Shown: positions 35,009 to 43,869, numbered from the stretch's first letter. The stretch is 64,000 nt of DNA from Streptomyces spiroverticillatus (GCA_014650415.1 BMUX01000019.1:94591-158590); one strand, 5' to 3'. The notes: a model not told the origin generated them from the sequence alone. A program made the numbers and translations.

Positions 35009-35049
35009 GGGAGTTGACTCACCGTCACAACAACCGAGTCGACTCTCCC
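35009..35049 (+). promoter_or_regulatory. Imperfect inverted repeat before a small membrane gene
   Basis: GGGAGTTGACTC (35009-35020) and GAGTCGACTCTCCC (35036-35049) are near-complementary arms with a 15-base spacer, just before the ribosome-binding site of the next gene. It could be an operator or a leader hairpin. TTGACT within it resembles a -35 box, but no fitting -10 is seen. Confidence 0.45.
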
Positions 35050-35067
35050 GTGAAGGAGCGGAACATC

Positions 35068-35325
35068 GTGACCACCGACCCCGAGCAGAGCGTGGTCGTA
35101 GACGAACTCGCGGAGGTCCGCCGACGCCTCGACGTGGGACTGGCCCACATCGAGGGACGGCTCGCCGTGCAGACGCTGCGTGACGACCAGAACGACAAGG
35201 ACCTCGCCGAACTGGTCGCCCGCGTCAGCGCCCTGGAGCACACCCGCTGGCCGCTGCCCGCGGTGGCGGCGCTCACCGCACTCGGTGCGCTCGCCGTCGC
35301 CGTGTGGCAGGCCCTCGGGCGCTGA
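35068..35325 (+). CDS. Small tail-anchored protein with helical N-terminus
   Basis: An 85-residue protein. Residues about 8-60 are charged and predicted helical with heptad-like leucine/valine spacing (VVVDELAEVRRRLDVGLAHIEGRLAVQTLRDDQNDKDLAELVARVSALE), suggesting a short coiled coil. Residues about 63-82 (WPLPAVAALTALGALAVAVW) are one membrane helix at the C-terminus. This layout recalls phage holin-associated XhlA-type proteins, but the similarity is only in architecture. GTG 35068 is chosen because AAGGAG lies nine bases upstream. It is alone, converging on the Nudix gene with 12 bases between stops. No function is assigned. Confidence 0.7.
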   Translation: MTTDPEQSVVVDELAEVRRRLDVGLAHIEGRLAVQTLRDDQNDKDLAELVARVSALEHTRWPLPAVAALTALGALAVAVWQALGR

Positions 35326-35337
35326 ACCACAACCCGA

Positions 35338-35898
35338 CTACCTGCTGGACCCGGAGGCCAACTCCCCCTGGCCCAGCCTGAGGTGATAGAGCATCAGCAG
35401 CCCGGCCGCCATATTGGCGGCCGGGACCTCACCCCGGGCGATCATGTCCGGGATCAGCTTCAGCGGTATCCACTCACGGCGCGAGGACTCGAAGTCGTCC
35501 TCGGGGTAGCCGGTGTACGTGGCCCCCTCCGCCCAGTACAGGTGGTGCCGGGCGTCGGTGAGGCCGTTGGACGGCTCGACGGTGAGCAGATGGCGCAGCG
35601 GCCCCGGCCGCCACCCCGTCTCCTCCTCCATCTCGCGCGCCGCTGCCGCTTCGACCTCCTCGCCGTCCTCGACGACGCCCGCGGCCAGTTCCCAGCCCCA
35701 GCTGTCAGTGATGAAGCGGTGGCGCCAGAGCATCAGCACCTCGTTCGCCTCGTTGACGGCGGTCGCTACGGCCACCGCGCGCAGACGGATGAGGAAGTGG
35801 TCCAGATGACGGCCGTTGGGGAGTTCGACGTCCGCGAGATTCACCCGGAACCACGGGTTCTCGTACACAGTTTGTTCGTTTAGGTTCGTCCACTGCAC
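35338..35898 (-). CDS. Nudix hydrolase
   Basis: A 186-residue Nudix enzyme that hydrolyses a nucleoside diphosphate linked to another group. The Nudix box GVVEDGEEVEAAAAREMEEETGW (about residues 72-94) fits G-x5-E-x7-R-E-U-x-E-E-x-G-U fully, so it should be active. The surrounding sequence (NPWFRVNLADVELPNG, WRHRFITDSWGWELAAG, PSNGLTDARHHLYWA) is most like the ADP-ribose pyrophosphatase group. The start is GTG 35898, because AAGGTGG lies seven bases upstream; ATG 35919 has no such site. It follows the TPR regulator gene on the same strand after a 98-base gap with a hairpin. Confidence 0.88.
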   Translation of the reverse strand: MQWTNLNEQTVYENPWFRVNLADVELPNGRHLDHFLIRLRAVAVATAVNEANEVLMLWRHRFITDSWGWELAAGVVEDGEEVEAAAAREMEEETGWRPGPLRHLLTVEPSNGLTDARHHLYWAEGATYTGYPEDDFESSRREWIPLKLIPDMIARGEVPAANMAAGLLMLYHLRLGQGELASGSSR

Positions 35899-35955
35899 AG
35901 TTCTGCCACCTTCCGGCATGGAGATGCACGTAGATGGCAACATCGCAGTAGCGCA

Positions 35956-35974
35956 GCGCTGGGGGAACCAGCGC
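35956..35974 (-). terminator. Hairpin between the regulator and Nudix genes
   Basis: A 7-bp perfect stem (35956-35962 with 35968-35974) with loop GGGAA lies 23 bases after the regulator stop. It may end that transcript or lie in the Nudix leader. Confidence 0.5.
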
Positions 35975-35996
35975 CCGGCGGCCCTTTGCAGGTGCC

Positions 35997-37349
35997 TTAC
36001 AGGGGAATGCGCAGTGCCCCGTCGATCATTTCGGCCGCCTCGTCGGCCTCGGCACAGCCGCTGGCCGCCAGGTGTTCGCGCACGGCCCGCAGTCGGTCTC
36101 TCAGCCGCTGGGACTCCATGCCCCGCGCCTGCTCGGCCATCTCGACCGCGGTGGCCACGGCCCGGTCGGCCTCCCCCTGCCGCAGTTCGACATGGGTGAG
36201 GATCGCGAGCCGGTGCACCCGGCCGCGGTCGTGTGCGCGGGTGTCGACCGCCGCCGCCGCGTGCTCCCGCGCGGTGGTGAGGTCCCCCATGCTGAGCAGC
36301 GCCTCCGCCACCTGCACGTTGACCAGGCCCGGTTGTACGTACCCGGTCTCGTCCGGCTCGCTGCCGGGGCGGATGCGGTCGGCGGCCTTCTCGGCCCGCC
36401 GGATGCAGGCGAGCGCACTCGCCTGGTCCCCGAGGTGGGCGTAGGACTTGGCCTGCATGGCGTAGAGGTCTGCGGCGAGCGCCGGGGTGATTTCACGCCC
36501 GGCGGCCCGCAGTGCGGCCTCGGCGAAGGCGACCGCCTGGCGGTACTCCCGCATGAACAGCGACTGGTTGACGAGCAGGGCGATGACGTACGCGCCGAGC
36601 CCCCGGTCGCAGCTGGCCTTGGCGAGCCGCAGCGCCTGGTGGAAGTAGCGCTGGGCGAGCCCCTGGGCGTCGGAGTCGTAGGCGCAGATGCCCGCGATGG
36701 CCACCAACCCCCCTGTCGCGCGGTGGAGTTGACGGCCTGTCGCGTCGTTGTAGCCGCCGCGCAGCAGGGGCGCGGTCTCGGAGTTGAGGAAGCCGACGAT
36801 GCGGGTGCGGGTCGCGATGCCGCCGGCCTTGCGATACATCTGCTCGTAGTGCGCCCGGGCGGCCTTGAGGGTCTCGATGTCCGCGAGGTTCACCTGGGCC
36901 TGCCCGGACCGGGAGACGTCGCTGTCCTCGGGCGGGTTCTCCCACTCCCAGACCGGCATCACGGCGGGTGTGCCGGTGACGGCGGGTGCACCGAGGACGT
37001 GCGGGCGCTGCTGTTCGTCGGAGCGCCACAGGGCGGTGGCCCGCTCCACGAAACCGGAGAGGGTGGAGTGGGAACCGCTGTCCGGGGGCATCGTCTCGCC
37101 CCGCATTCCGCCGAGGCCGATGTCGTCGAGGGCGACCTGCCGGTGCAGCCGGGTGCTGAGCACCTCGCAGATCAGGTCGGGGGCCTGGCCGCGTGGGCGC
37201 TGCCCCTTGAGCCAGCGGCGGACCGCCGTGTGGTCGTAGCGGAGCGCCAACCCCCGTTTCTTTCCCGCCTGGTTGACGTGGGCGGCAAGGCCCGCCTGGG
37301 AGATCCCCGCTTCGTCGAGCAGGGCGTCGAGGAGTGCATTGGGCTGCAT
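35997..37349 (-). CDS. Helix-turn-helix regulator with TPR-like repeats
   Basis: A 450-residue regulator. Residues about 1-70 hold a DNA-binding domain (MQPNALLDALLDEAGISQAGLAAHVNQAGKKRGLALRYDHTAVRRWLKGQRP), a Streptomyces-specific relative of XRE domains in which the second helix pair follows a long loop. Residues about 150-440 are helical repeats of TPR type (LAQRYFHQALRLAKASCDRGL, YRQAVAFAEAALRAAGREI, ALACIRRAEKAADRI, DLTTAREHAAAAVDTRAHD). The architecture matches pleiotropic regulators such as the NsdA/NsdB group of S. coelicolor; whether it affects development is inference. ATG 37349 follows GGAGG. A nested dyad at 37397-37424 may be its own operator. Confidence 0.82.
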   Translation of the reverse strand: MQPNALLDALLDEAGISQAGLAAHVNQAGKKRGLALRYDHTAVRRWLKGQRPRGQAPDLICEVLSTRLHRQVALDDIGLGGMRGETMPPDSGSHSTLSGFVERATALWRSDEQQRPHVLGAPAVTGTPAVMPVWEWENPPEDSDVSRSGQAQVNLADIETLKAARAHYEQMYRKAGGIATRTRIVGFLNSETAPLLRGGYNDATGRQLHRATGGLVAIAGICAYDSDAQGLAQRYFHQALRLAKASCDRGLGAYVIALLVNQSLFMREYRQAVAFAEAALRAAGREITPALAADLYAMQAKSYAHLGDQASALACIRRAEKAADRIRPGSEPDETGYVQPGLVNVQVAEALLSMGDLTTAREHAAAAVDTRAHDRGRVHRLAILTHVELRQGEADRAVATAVEMAEQARGMESQRLRDRLRAVREHLAASGCAEADEAAEMIDGALRIPL

Positions 37350-37396
37350 GGGAGCGCCTCCGGGTGACGTCAGTCGTGGACCAGCGTAGTACCGGG

Positions 37397-37424
37397 GCAT
37401 TCACACGGGGGGTGAACGGAATGC
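37397..37424 (-). promoter_or_regulatory. Nested dyad upstream of the TPR regulator
   Basis: GCATTC (37397-37402) and GAATGC (37419-37424) form outer arms, and TTCAC (37400-37404) with GTGAA (37412-37416) forms a second dyad inside. It lies 48-75 bases before the regulator start, where an operator would be expected. Confidence 0.5.
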
Positions 37425-37613
37425 CTGCATCCACCCCCTTCACCCACTCCCGCCGCACCCCGTGAATCGGTTGACTGAACTGCCTCGCAAGAGGCGGCCG
37501 GGCCGTCGGCTCCCCCCTCCATCAGTGCGGCGGCCCGTTCCCCACCCCCGCCCGCCCCGCCCGGCCGACCTGCATCTCCGGGCCGGGGCGGGCGGCCTCG
37601 CCGCCGACTCCCC

Positions 37614-38813
37614 TCAGTGCCGCGAGGGTTCGGGGTGCTGCTGCCTGGCGGACGGGCCGCCGCCCTGGGTGGGCACCCGCAGCCGGTCGTTGCGCAGCAC
37701 CACCAGCGCCACGTCGTCGGACACCAGCCCGCCCGTGTGCCGCAGCAGCGCCCGCTGCACCCGCTCGACGACCGCGCCGGGCGAGGCGGGCAGCACCGCC
37801 GCCGCCCCGGCGAGCGCCTCCCGCAGCGGGAAGAAGGCGCCGTTCGCGTCACGGGCGTCCTCCGCGCCGTCCGTGTGCAGCACCAAGAAGTCACCGGGCA
37901 GCAGGGTCACGCAGTGCTGCACGGGCAGGTCGGCGGGGAGCGGGAAGGGGCCGAGCGGCGGCAGCGGGTCCCCGCCCGCCACCGGTTCGGCCGTCCTGCG
38001 CAGCCGGTAGGGCCAGGGGTGGCCGCAGTTGAGCGCGCGCACCTCGCCGTTCTCGTGGATCTCCAGCAGCAGTACGGTGACGAACTCCTCCAGCAGCGGG
38101 CTGTCCGCCGGGGCCCCCTCGGTGGCGGGGTGCTCGTCGCGGGCCCGCTCGCGCAGGTGGCGTTGCAGGGCGCGCTCCAACCTCCGCATCACACCGGCGA
38201 GTTCGGCCTCGTCATGGGCGGCCTCGCGGAAGCTGCCGAGGAGGGCGGCGACGGTGCCGATCGGGGTGAGTCCGTGGCCCCGCACGTCGCCGATGACCAC
38301 GCGCACCCCGTGCACCGTCGACATCACCTCGTACAGGTCCCCGCCGACGACCGCGCCCTCACCGGCCGACAACTGCCCCGCGGCCAGGGCGAGTCCGTCG
38401 AGCCGGGCGGGCAGCGGGCGCAGCAGCACCTCCTGCGCGGCCCGGGCCACCTCCTTGGCCCGGCGCAGGTCCCGCAGCGGCCCGATCCGCACCCGCAGCA
38501 TCAGGACCGCGCCGGCCAGCAGGAAGCCGCAGCAGGTGAGGAGGCCGGGCAGGACGCCGGGGCTGTCGGAGAGCGGGCAGACCAGTTCCCACAGGACGAC
38601 GACGGCGACCCACAGGACGAGGAGCGCGGCCAGGCAGGCGGACCGCGCCCAGGCGAGCACGCGGCGCGCGGCCCGGTGCCCGAAGCCCTCCCCGTACCGC
38701 CTGCCGGAGCCGCCCGCGCACCTGTGGACCAGTCGCTGCCGGAGGCTCGGGCCCGCCCGCCGCCCGGGGGCTTCGCCGGAGCCGTACCGGAGCCCCGTCC
38801 TGTGTCGGATCAT
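37614..38813 (-). CDS. Membrane-bound PP2C/SpoIIE-type serine phosphatase
   Basis: A 399-residue phosphatase of the PPM/SpoIIE class, which usually dephosphorylates anti-anti-sigma factors. Two membrane helices are visible near residues 52-74 (SACLAALLVLWVAVVVLWELV) and 80-105 (SPGVLPGLLTCCGFLLAGAVLML), followed by a short linker helix. The catalytic domain has VGGDLYEVMSTVHGVRVVIGDVRGHGL (metal aspartates), CGHPWPYRLR, LLPGDFLVLHTDGAEDARD and SDDVALVVLR, all standard motifs. No sensor domain other than the membrane part is present. The ATG at 38813 is chosen because the frame upstream crosses the pheT terminator. The target is unknown. Confidence 0.9.
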   Translation of the reverse strand: MIRHRTGLRYGSGEAPGRRAGPSLRQRLVHRCAGGSGRRYGEGFGHRAARRVLAWARSACLAALLVLWVAVVVLWELVCPLSDSPGVLPGLLTCCGFLLAGAVLMLRVRIGPLRDLRRAKEVARAAQEVLLRPLPARLDGLALAAGQLSAGEGAVVGGDLYEVMSTVHGVRVVIGDVRGHGLTPIGTVAALLGSFREAAHDEAELAGVMRRLERALQRHLRERARDEHPATEGAPADSPLLEEFVTVLLLEIHENGEVRALNCGHPWPYRLRRTAEPVAGGDPLPPLGPFPLPADLPVQHCVTLLPGDFLVLHTDGAEDARDANGAFFPLREALAGAAAVLPASPGAVVERVQRALLRHTGGLVSDDVALVVLRNDRLRVPTQGGGPSARQQHPEPSRH

Positions 38814-38928
38814 TTCCGGACGGCCCCCTCGGAGCGCTAGGCAGCGGTGCGGCCGGTCGGCCGGAACGATTGTGTCTACCGTTCGTGCCGCTATGCGTAC
38901 ATCGCCCGTGGATCTCACCCAAATGAGT

Positions 38929-38961
38929 GAGGGGCACACCCGTGTCCCGGATGTGCCCCTC
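38929..38961 (-). terminator. pheST terminator
   Basis: A 10-bp perfect stem (38929-38938 with 38952-38961) with a 13-base loop lies 36 bases after the pheT stop. On the minus strand it is followed by TCACTCATTT, a weak T-rich tail. Confidence 0.75.
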
Positions 38962-38996
38962 GGTAACGCCCTCAACGGGAGTTACTCATACGGGTG

Positions 38997-41525
38997 TTAC
39001 GCGCCGCGAAGCACGGCGCCCGTGTGCTCGGCCGCGAGCGCCACCGCCGCGTCGCGGGCGGCCGAGGCCTCCTCGACGGTGAGCGTGCGGTCGGCGGCGC
39101 GGAAGCGCAGCGCGTACGCGAGGGACTTCTTGCCCTCGCCGAGCTGCTCGCCGGTGTAGACGTCGAACAGGCGGATGTCCTCCAGGAGTTCACCCGCTCC
39201 CTTGCGCAGCCATCCCTCGACGACGACGTTCGGGATGTCCGCGTCGACGACCAGGGCGACGTCCTGGGTGGCGACGGGGAAGGTGGAGATCCTGGGTGCG
39301 ACGAGCGCGCCCTGTCCCGCCTGCTCCAGCACGTCCAGGTCCAGCTCCATCGCGCAGGTGCGCTCGGGCAGGTTCATCGCCTTGATGACGCGCGGGTGCA
39401 GTTCACCGGCGTACCCGATGACCTTCGCCTCGCCGTCCACGACGACCGACAGCGCGGCGCACCGGCCCGGGTGCCACGGCGCGTTCGCCGCGGCGGCCAC
39501 GAGCAGCTCGGCACCGGCCTCGCGGGCCAGCGCACGGGCGGACTCGACGGCGTCGGCCCAGGTCGCCGGGCGGCCCTTGCCCCACCAGCCGGCCTGCTCG
39601 CGGGCGCCCGCGAGGACGACGGCGGCATGCCGGGGCTGGGCGGGCAGCGAGGCATTGAGCTCGGCGATCTGCTCGTCGGTGGGACGGCGGTCGACGGGCA
39701 GGCGCACCGCCTTGGTCTCCTCGCCCGAGGGCAGGAAGACCAGACCGGTCTCGAAGAGCGCCAGGTCGTGGCTGCCGCGCCCGTCGTTGCGGCGCAGCGC
39801 ACCGAGCAGGCCCGGGAGCAGCGTCGTACGGAGCGCGGGCTCCGTGTCGGCGAGCGGGTTGACCAGCTTGACGGTACGGCGGCGGTCGTCGTCGGCGGCC
39901 AGCTGGAGCTGGTCGAAGGCGGCGTCCCCGACGAACGGGTAGTTCAGCGCCTCGACGTAACCGGCACCGGCCAGCGCACGGCCGATGCGGCGCTGCAGCC
40001 GCTGGCGCTCGGTGAGACCGCGGCCGGACGGCGGGGTCGGCAGCGTGGAGGGCAGGTTCTCGTAGCCCTCCAGCCGGATGACCTCTTCGGCCAGGTCGTT
40101 CGGGAACGCCAGGTCGGGGCGCCAGGACGGCACGGTCACGACGAGCTCGTCGGTGCCGTAGACGTCGCAGCCGACCTCCTGGAGGCGGCGCACGACGGTC
40201 TCGCGGCCGTAGGCGACGCCCGCGACGCGGTCCGGGTGGTCCGCGCCCATGGAGATGGTGCGGGGCGCGGAGGGCGCGATGACCTCGGTGACCCCGGCCT
40301 CGGCGGTGCCGCCCGCGAGCAGCACGAGCAGGTCCACCGTGCGCTGCACGGCGGCCGGGCCGGCCTCGGGGTCGACGCCGCGCTCGAAGCGCTTGGACGC
40401 CTCGGAGGACAGCTTGTGGCGGCGGGAGGCGCGCGCGATGGTGAGCGCGTCGAAGTGCGCCGCCTCGATGACCAGCTCGGTGGTGCCCTTGGCCTCACCG
40501 GTCTCCGCGTCGATCTCGACGTCGGCGACCTCGGTGTTCGCACCGCCCATGACGCCGGCCAGGCCGATGGGGCCCCGGTCGTCGGTGATGACGAGGTCCT
40601 CGGCGTCCAGGACGCGCTTGGCGCCGTCGAGCGTCGTGAACTTCTCGCCCTGCTCGGCGCGGCGGACACCGATGGTGCCCTGGACGCGCGAGCGGTCGTA
40701 GGCGTGCAGCGGCTGACCCAGCTCCAGCATCACGTAGTTCGTGATGTCGACGGCGAGCGAGATCGGGCGCATGCCCGCCTTCTGGAGGCGTCGCTGCATC
40801 CAGATCGGCGAACGGGCCTCGGGGTCGAGCCCGGTGACGGTGCGCGCGGTGAAGCGGTCGCAGCCCTGCGGGTCGCTGATCTTCACCGGGTAGCCGTACG
40901 AGTTCGGGGCAGGGACGTCGAGCAGTGCCGGGTCGCGCAGGGGCAGCCCGTACGCGGTGGCGGTCTCGCGGGCGATGCCGCGCATGGACAGGGCGTAACC
41001 CCGGTCCGGCGTCACCGCGATGTCCAGCACCTCGTCGACGAGCTCCAGCAGCTCGATGGCGTCGGTGCCCGGCTCGTACTCCGGCGGCAGCACGATGATG
41101 CCGTGCGTGCCGTCGTCGCCCATGCCCAGCTCGTCGCCGGAGCAGATCATGCCGTGCGAGGTCTTGCCGTACGTCTTGCGCGCGGCGATCGCGAAGTCGC
41201 CGGGCAGCACCGCGCCCGGGAGGACCACGACGACCTTGTCGCCGACGGCGAAGTTGCGCGCGCCGCAGACGATCTCCTGCGGCTCGCCGGTGCCGTTGGC
41301 GGAGCCGACGTCGACCGTGCAGAAGCGGATCGGCTTCTTGAAGCCCTCCAGCTCCTCGATGGTCAGGACCTGGCCGACGACCAGCGGGCCCTTGATGCCG
41401 CCGCCGGTCTGCTCGACCGTCTCGACCTCAAGTCCTGCGGACACCAGCTTGGCCTGCACGTCACGGCCGGTCTCGGTGGCGGGGAGGTCTACGTACTCCC
41501 GCAGCCAGGAAAGCGGGACCCGCAT
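38997..41525 (-). CDS. pheT: Phenylalanine--tRNA ligase beta subunit
   Basis: An 842-residue subunit of the heterotetrameric synthetase that charges tRNA-Phe. Domains run in the usual order: N-terminal part (MRVPLSWLREYVDLP), EMAP/OB-fold tRNA-binding domain (about residues 40-155, with VVGQVLTIEELEG and MICSGDELGMGDDGTHGI), B3/4 editing domain (about 210-380), B5 domain, catalytic-like core (LAFPNDLAEEVIRLEGYENLPSTLP) and C-terminal ferredoxin-fold anticodon-binding domain (FPVATQDVALVVDADIPNVVVEGWLRKGAGELLEDIRLFDVYTGEQLGEGKKSLAYALRFR). Its ATG overlaps the pheS stop by one base (TGATG), so the two subunits are made together in equal amounts. Confidence 0.99.
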   Translation of the reverse strand: MRVPLSWLREYVDLPATETGRDVQAKLVSAGLEVETVEQTGGGIKGPLVVGQVLTIEELEGFKKPIRFCTVDVGSANGTGEPQEIVCGARNFAVGDKVVVVLPGAVLPGDFAIAARKTYGKTSHGMICSGDELGMGDDGTHGIIVLPPEYEPGTDAIELLELVDEVLDIAVTPDRGYALSMRGIARETATAYGLPLRDPALLDVPAPNSYGYPVKISDPQGCDRFTARTVTGLDPEARSPIWMQRRLQKAGMRPISLAVDITNYVMLELGQPLHAYDRSRVQGTIGVRRAEQGEKFTTLDGAKRVLDAEDLVITDDRGPIGLAGVMGGANTEVADVEIDAETGEAKGTTELVIEAAHFDALTIARASRRHKLSSEASKRFERGVDPEAGPAAVQRTVDLLVLLAGGTAEAGVTEVIAPSAPRTISMGADHPDRVAGVAYGRETVVRRLQEVGCDVYGTDELVVTVPSWRPDLAFPNDLAEEVIRLEGYENLPSTLPTPPSGRGLTERQRLQRRIGRALAGAGYVEALNYPFVGDAAFDQLQLAADDDRRRTVKLVNPLADTEPALRTTLLPGLLGALRRNDGRGSHDLALFETGLVFLPSGEETKAVRLPVDRRPTDEQIAELNASLPAQPRHAAVVLAGAREQAGWWGKGRPATWADAVESARALAREAGAELLVAAAANAPWHPGRCAALSVVVDGEAKVIGYAGELHPRVIKAMNLPERTCAMELDLDVLEQAGQGALVAPRISTFPVATQDVALVVDADIPNVVVEGWLRKGAGELLEDIRLFDVYTGEQLGEGKKSLAYALRFRAADRTLTVEEASAARDAAVALAAEHTGAVLRGA

Positions 41526-42655
41526 CAGATCTCCATCCCGAAGGGCCGAGTGAAACGCACGTCACCCTCGACCATGTCTCGCATGTCTTCCACGTTGTGC
41601 CGGAACATCAGCATCCGCTCGATGCCGAAGCCGAAGGCGAACCCGCTGTACTTCTCCGGGTCGACGCCGCAGGCCGTAAGGACCTTCGGGTTGACCATGC
41701 CGCAGCCGCCCAGCTCGATCCAGCCCTCGCTGCCGCAGGTGCGGCAGGGACGGTCCGGGTTGCCGACGGACTCGCCGCGGCAGACGTAGCAGACCATGTC
41801 CATCTCGGCGGACGGCTCGGTGAAGGGGAAGTAATGCGGGCGCAGCCGGGTCTTCACGCCCTCGCCGAAGAGCGCCTGGACCATGTGGTCCAGGGTGCCC
41901 TTGAGGTCGGCCATGGTCAGGCCCTCGTCGACGGCCAGCAGCTCGATCTGGTGGAAGACCGGGGTGTGCGTGGCGTCGAGCTCGTCGGTGCGGTAGACGC
42001 GGCCGGGGCACACGACGTACACGGGCGGCTCGCGGCGCTCGAGCAGCGCGCGCGCCTGCACCGGCGAGGTGTGCGTGCGCAGCACGACACCCGACTCGTC
42101 GGTCTTCTTGCCGTCGGCACCCTGCACGAAGAAGGTGTCCTGCATCTGCCGCGCCGGGTGGTCCGGCACGAAGTTCAGGGCGTCGAAGTTGAACCACTCG
42201 GCCTCGACCTCGGGGCCCTCGGCGACCTCGTAGCCCATCGCCACGAAGACGTCGGCAACGCGCTCCATGAACGTGGTCAGCGGGTGGCGGGCGCCGGCCG
42301 GGACGCGGTCGTACGGCAGCGTGACGTCGACGGCCTCCTCGACCAGCACGCGCTCGTCGCGCTCGGCCTCCAGCACCGCCAGACGGGCGGCGAGGGCCTT
42401 GTTGACGGCGCCGCGCGCCATGCCGACGCGCTTGCCCGCCTCGGCCTTGGCCTGGGGCGGGAGCGCGCCGATCTCGCGGTTGGCGAGGGACAGCGGCGAG
42501 GTGGGCCCGGTGTGCGCGGTCTTGGCGTGCGTGAGCGCGTCGAGGTCGGCGGCGGCCTCGAAGGCGGCCAGCGCCTCGTCCCGCATGCGCTCGATCTCTT
42601 CGGGTTTCAGCGCCTCGACCTCGACAGGGTCGTACGACTTATTGGGTGCGGACAT
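41525..42655 (-). CDS. pheS: Phenylalanine--tRNA ligase alpha subunit
   Basis: A 376-residue catalytic subunit. After the N-terminal coiled coil (about residues 1-95) come class II motifs: HPLTTFMERVADVFVAMGYEVAEGPEVE (motif 1), THTSPVQARAL...CPGRVYRTDELDATHTPVFHQIE (motif 2) and SGFAFGFGIERMLMFRHNVEDMR (motif 3). Between motifs 2 and 3 is a Cys-rich insert with C-x2-C-x11-C-x2-C (CYVC...CRTC), likely a zinc knuckle that is usual in actinobacterial PheS but absent in E. coli. The start ATG 42655 has GGAAGAG upstream. No T-box or Phe-rich leader peptide is seen in the 113 bases before it. Confidence 0.99.
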   Translation of the reverse strand: MSAPNKSYDPVEVEALKPEEIERMRDEALAAFEAAADLDALTHAKTAHTGPTSPLSLANREIGALPPQAKAEAGKRVGMARGAVNKALAARLAVLEAERDERVLVEEAVDVTLPYDRVPAGARHPLTTFMERVADVFVAMGYEVAEGPEVEAEWFNFDALNFVPDHPARQMQDTFFVQGADGKKTDESGVVLRTHTSPVQARALLERREPPVYVVCPGRVYRTDELDATHTPVFHQIELLAVDEGLTMADLKGTLDHMVQALFGEGVKTRLRPHYFPFTEPSAEMDMVCYVCRGESVGNPDRPCRTCGSEGWIELGGCGMVNPKVLTACGVDPEKYSGFAFGFGIERMLMFRHNVEDMRDMVEGDVRFTRPFGMEI

Positions 42656-42768
42656 CTCTTCCCGTACTTCCGATGGCTGGTGGGCGGCCCTGCTCGACGC
42701 ATGAGGACGCAAAGGTGCCAAAGGTCGAGTCTAAAGGGACGCAGGGTACGAAGAAGCCCGTGGGGCGC

Positions 42769-43869
42769 TCAGGCCAGATAGGCGGGAGCCCCGACGGGCA
42801 GAATAAATCGGAATTCGGCGCCACCGCCGGGCCCGCGGCCGACCGTGATCGTGCCGCCGTGCGCCTCGACGATGCCCTTGACGATGTAGAGGCCCAGACC
42901 GGTGCCGCCGCGCTTGCTGCCCCGCCAGAAACGGGTGAAGACACGGTTCAGCGACTCCTCGGGAATTCCGGGGCCTTCGTCGCTGACGGTCACGGCCGTT
43001 CCCTTCTCGTCGTCCTTGGCTGTGGCGGGCGCCACCTCAATGGTGACCATTCCTTCGCCGTGGCGCACCGCATTTTCCAGCAGGTTCCCCAGCACCTGGT
43101 CGATCTTGTCGGGGTCGGCCCACAGGTCGGGCAGCGGGTGTTCCATCCGTACGAGGAAACGGTCTGCGGCCTGACCTGCGGAAATGCGCGCGTGGACATG
43201 CCGTCCGACGGCGGCGGCGACATCGACGGGCTGCCTGCGCAGCTCCAGCCTCCCCGTGTCGATCCGCGCGATGTCGAGCAGTTCGGCGATCAGCCGGGCG
43301 ATGCGGTCGGCGTCGTTGTCGACGGTCTCCAGCATCATCAGCTTCTGGTCGTCGGTGAAGCGCGCCCACTTCTTCAGCAGGGTGCGGGTGAACCCCTTCA
43401 CCGAGGTCAGCGGCGAGCGCAGCTCGTGGGCGACGGTCGCGATCAGCTCGGCGTGGCTGCGTTCGGTGCGCCGCCTGGCCTCGGTGCCGCGTAGCGACAC
43501 CACGACGCGGCGCACGGGCCCGCGCGGACGCTCCCGCACGTACCGCGCGGACACCAGCACCTCGCGCCCGCCCGGCAGCAGGAGGTTGCGCTCCGGCTGC
43601 CCGGCGCGGATGGCGAGTCCTTCGTACGGATCGGTGAGCGTCCACCAGCGCCGGCCCTTGAGGTCTTCCAGCGGGAGTACGTCGACGAGCGCACGCCCGA
43701 GCGCGAGGTCGGCCGGGACGGCGGTGATCCGGGCGGCGGCGGCGTTGAAGCAGACGATGCGGCCCCGCTCGTCGGCGACGACGAGACCGTCGGGGAGGTC
43801 GTCCGCCCCGATCCCTGACGCGCCGAACTCCCGTACCGCAGCGGCCTGTTCCGTGATCTCCGCGACCAT
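42769..43869 (-). CDS. PAS-domain sensor histidine kinase
   Basis: A 366-residue, apparently soluble histidine kinase. Residues about 25-125 form a PAS domain (LPDGLVVADERGRIVCFNAAAARITAVPADLALG), the phospho-acceptor is H148 in TVAHELRSPLTSVKGF, and the catalytic domain has VLGNLLENAVRHGE (N box), VSDEGPGIPEE (G1), FTRFWRG (F) and GTGLGLYIVKGIVEAHGG (G2). No response regulator gene is adjacent, so it is an orphan kinase. It lacks membrane segments, so a cytoplasmic signal is likely. The C-terminal codons include an AT-rich run (TTT ATT) unusual for this genome. Confidence 0.93.
   Translation of the reverse strand: MVAEITEQAAAVREFGASGIGADDLPDGLVVADERGRIVCFNAAAARITAVPADLALGRALVDVLPLEDLKGRRWWTLTDPYEGLAIRAGQPERNLLLPGGREVLVSARYVRERPRGPVRRVVVSLRGTEARRRTERSHAELIATVAHELRSPLTSVKGFTRTLLKKWARFTDDQKLMMLETVDNDADRIARLIAELLDIARIDTGRLELRRQPVDVAAAVGRHVHARISAGQAADRFLVRMEHPLPDLWADPDKIDQVLGNLLENAVRHGEGMVTIEVAPATAKDDEKGTAVTVSDEGPGIPEESLNRVFTRFWRGSKRGGTGLGLYIVKGIVEAHGGTITVGRGPGGGAEFRFILPVGAPAYLA

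Noticed and set aside
34936..35067. Longer start for the small membrane protein
   Set aside because: The upstream part is Arg/Cys-rich low-quality sequence across an inverted repeat, and a good ribosome-binding site supports GTG 35068.
35338..35919. Nudix gene starting at ATG 35919
   Set aside because: There is no ribosome-binding site before it, while GTG 35898 has AAGGTGG seven bases upstream and gives the usual N-terminus.
42656..42768. T-box or Phe-rich leader peptide before pheS
   Set aside because: No phenylalanine-rich small frame and no T-box or competing hairpins are visible in the 113 bases.
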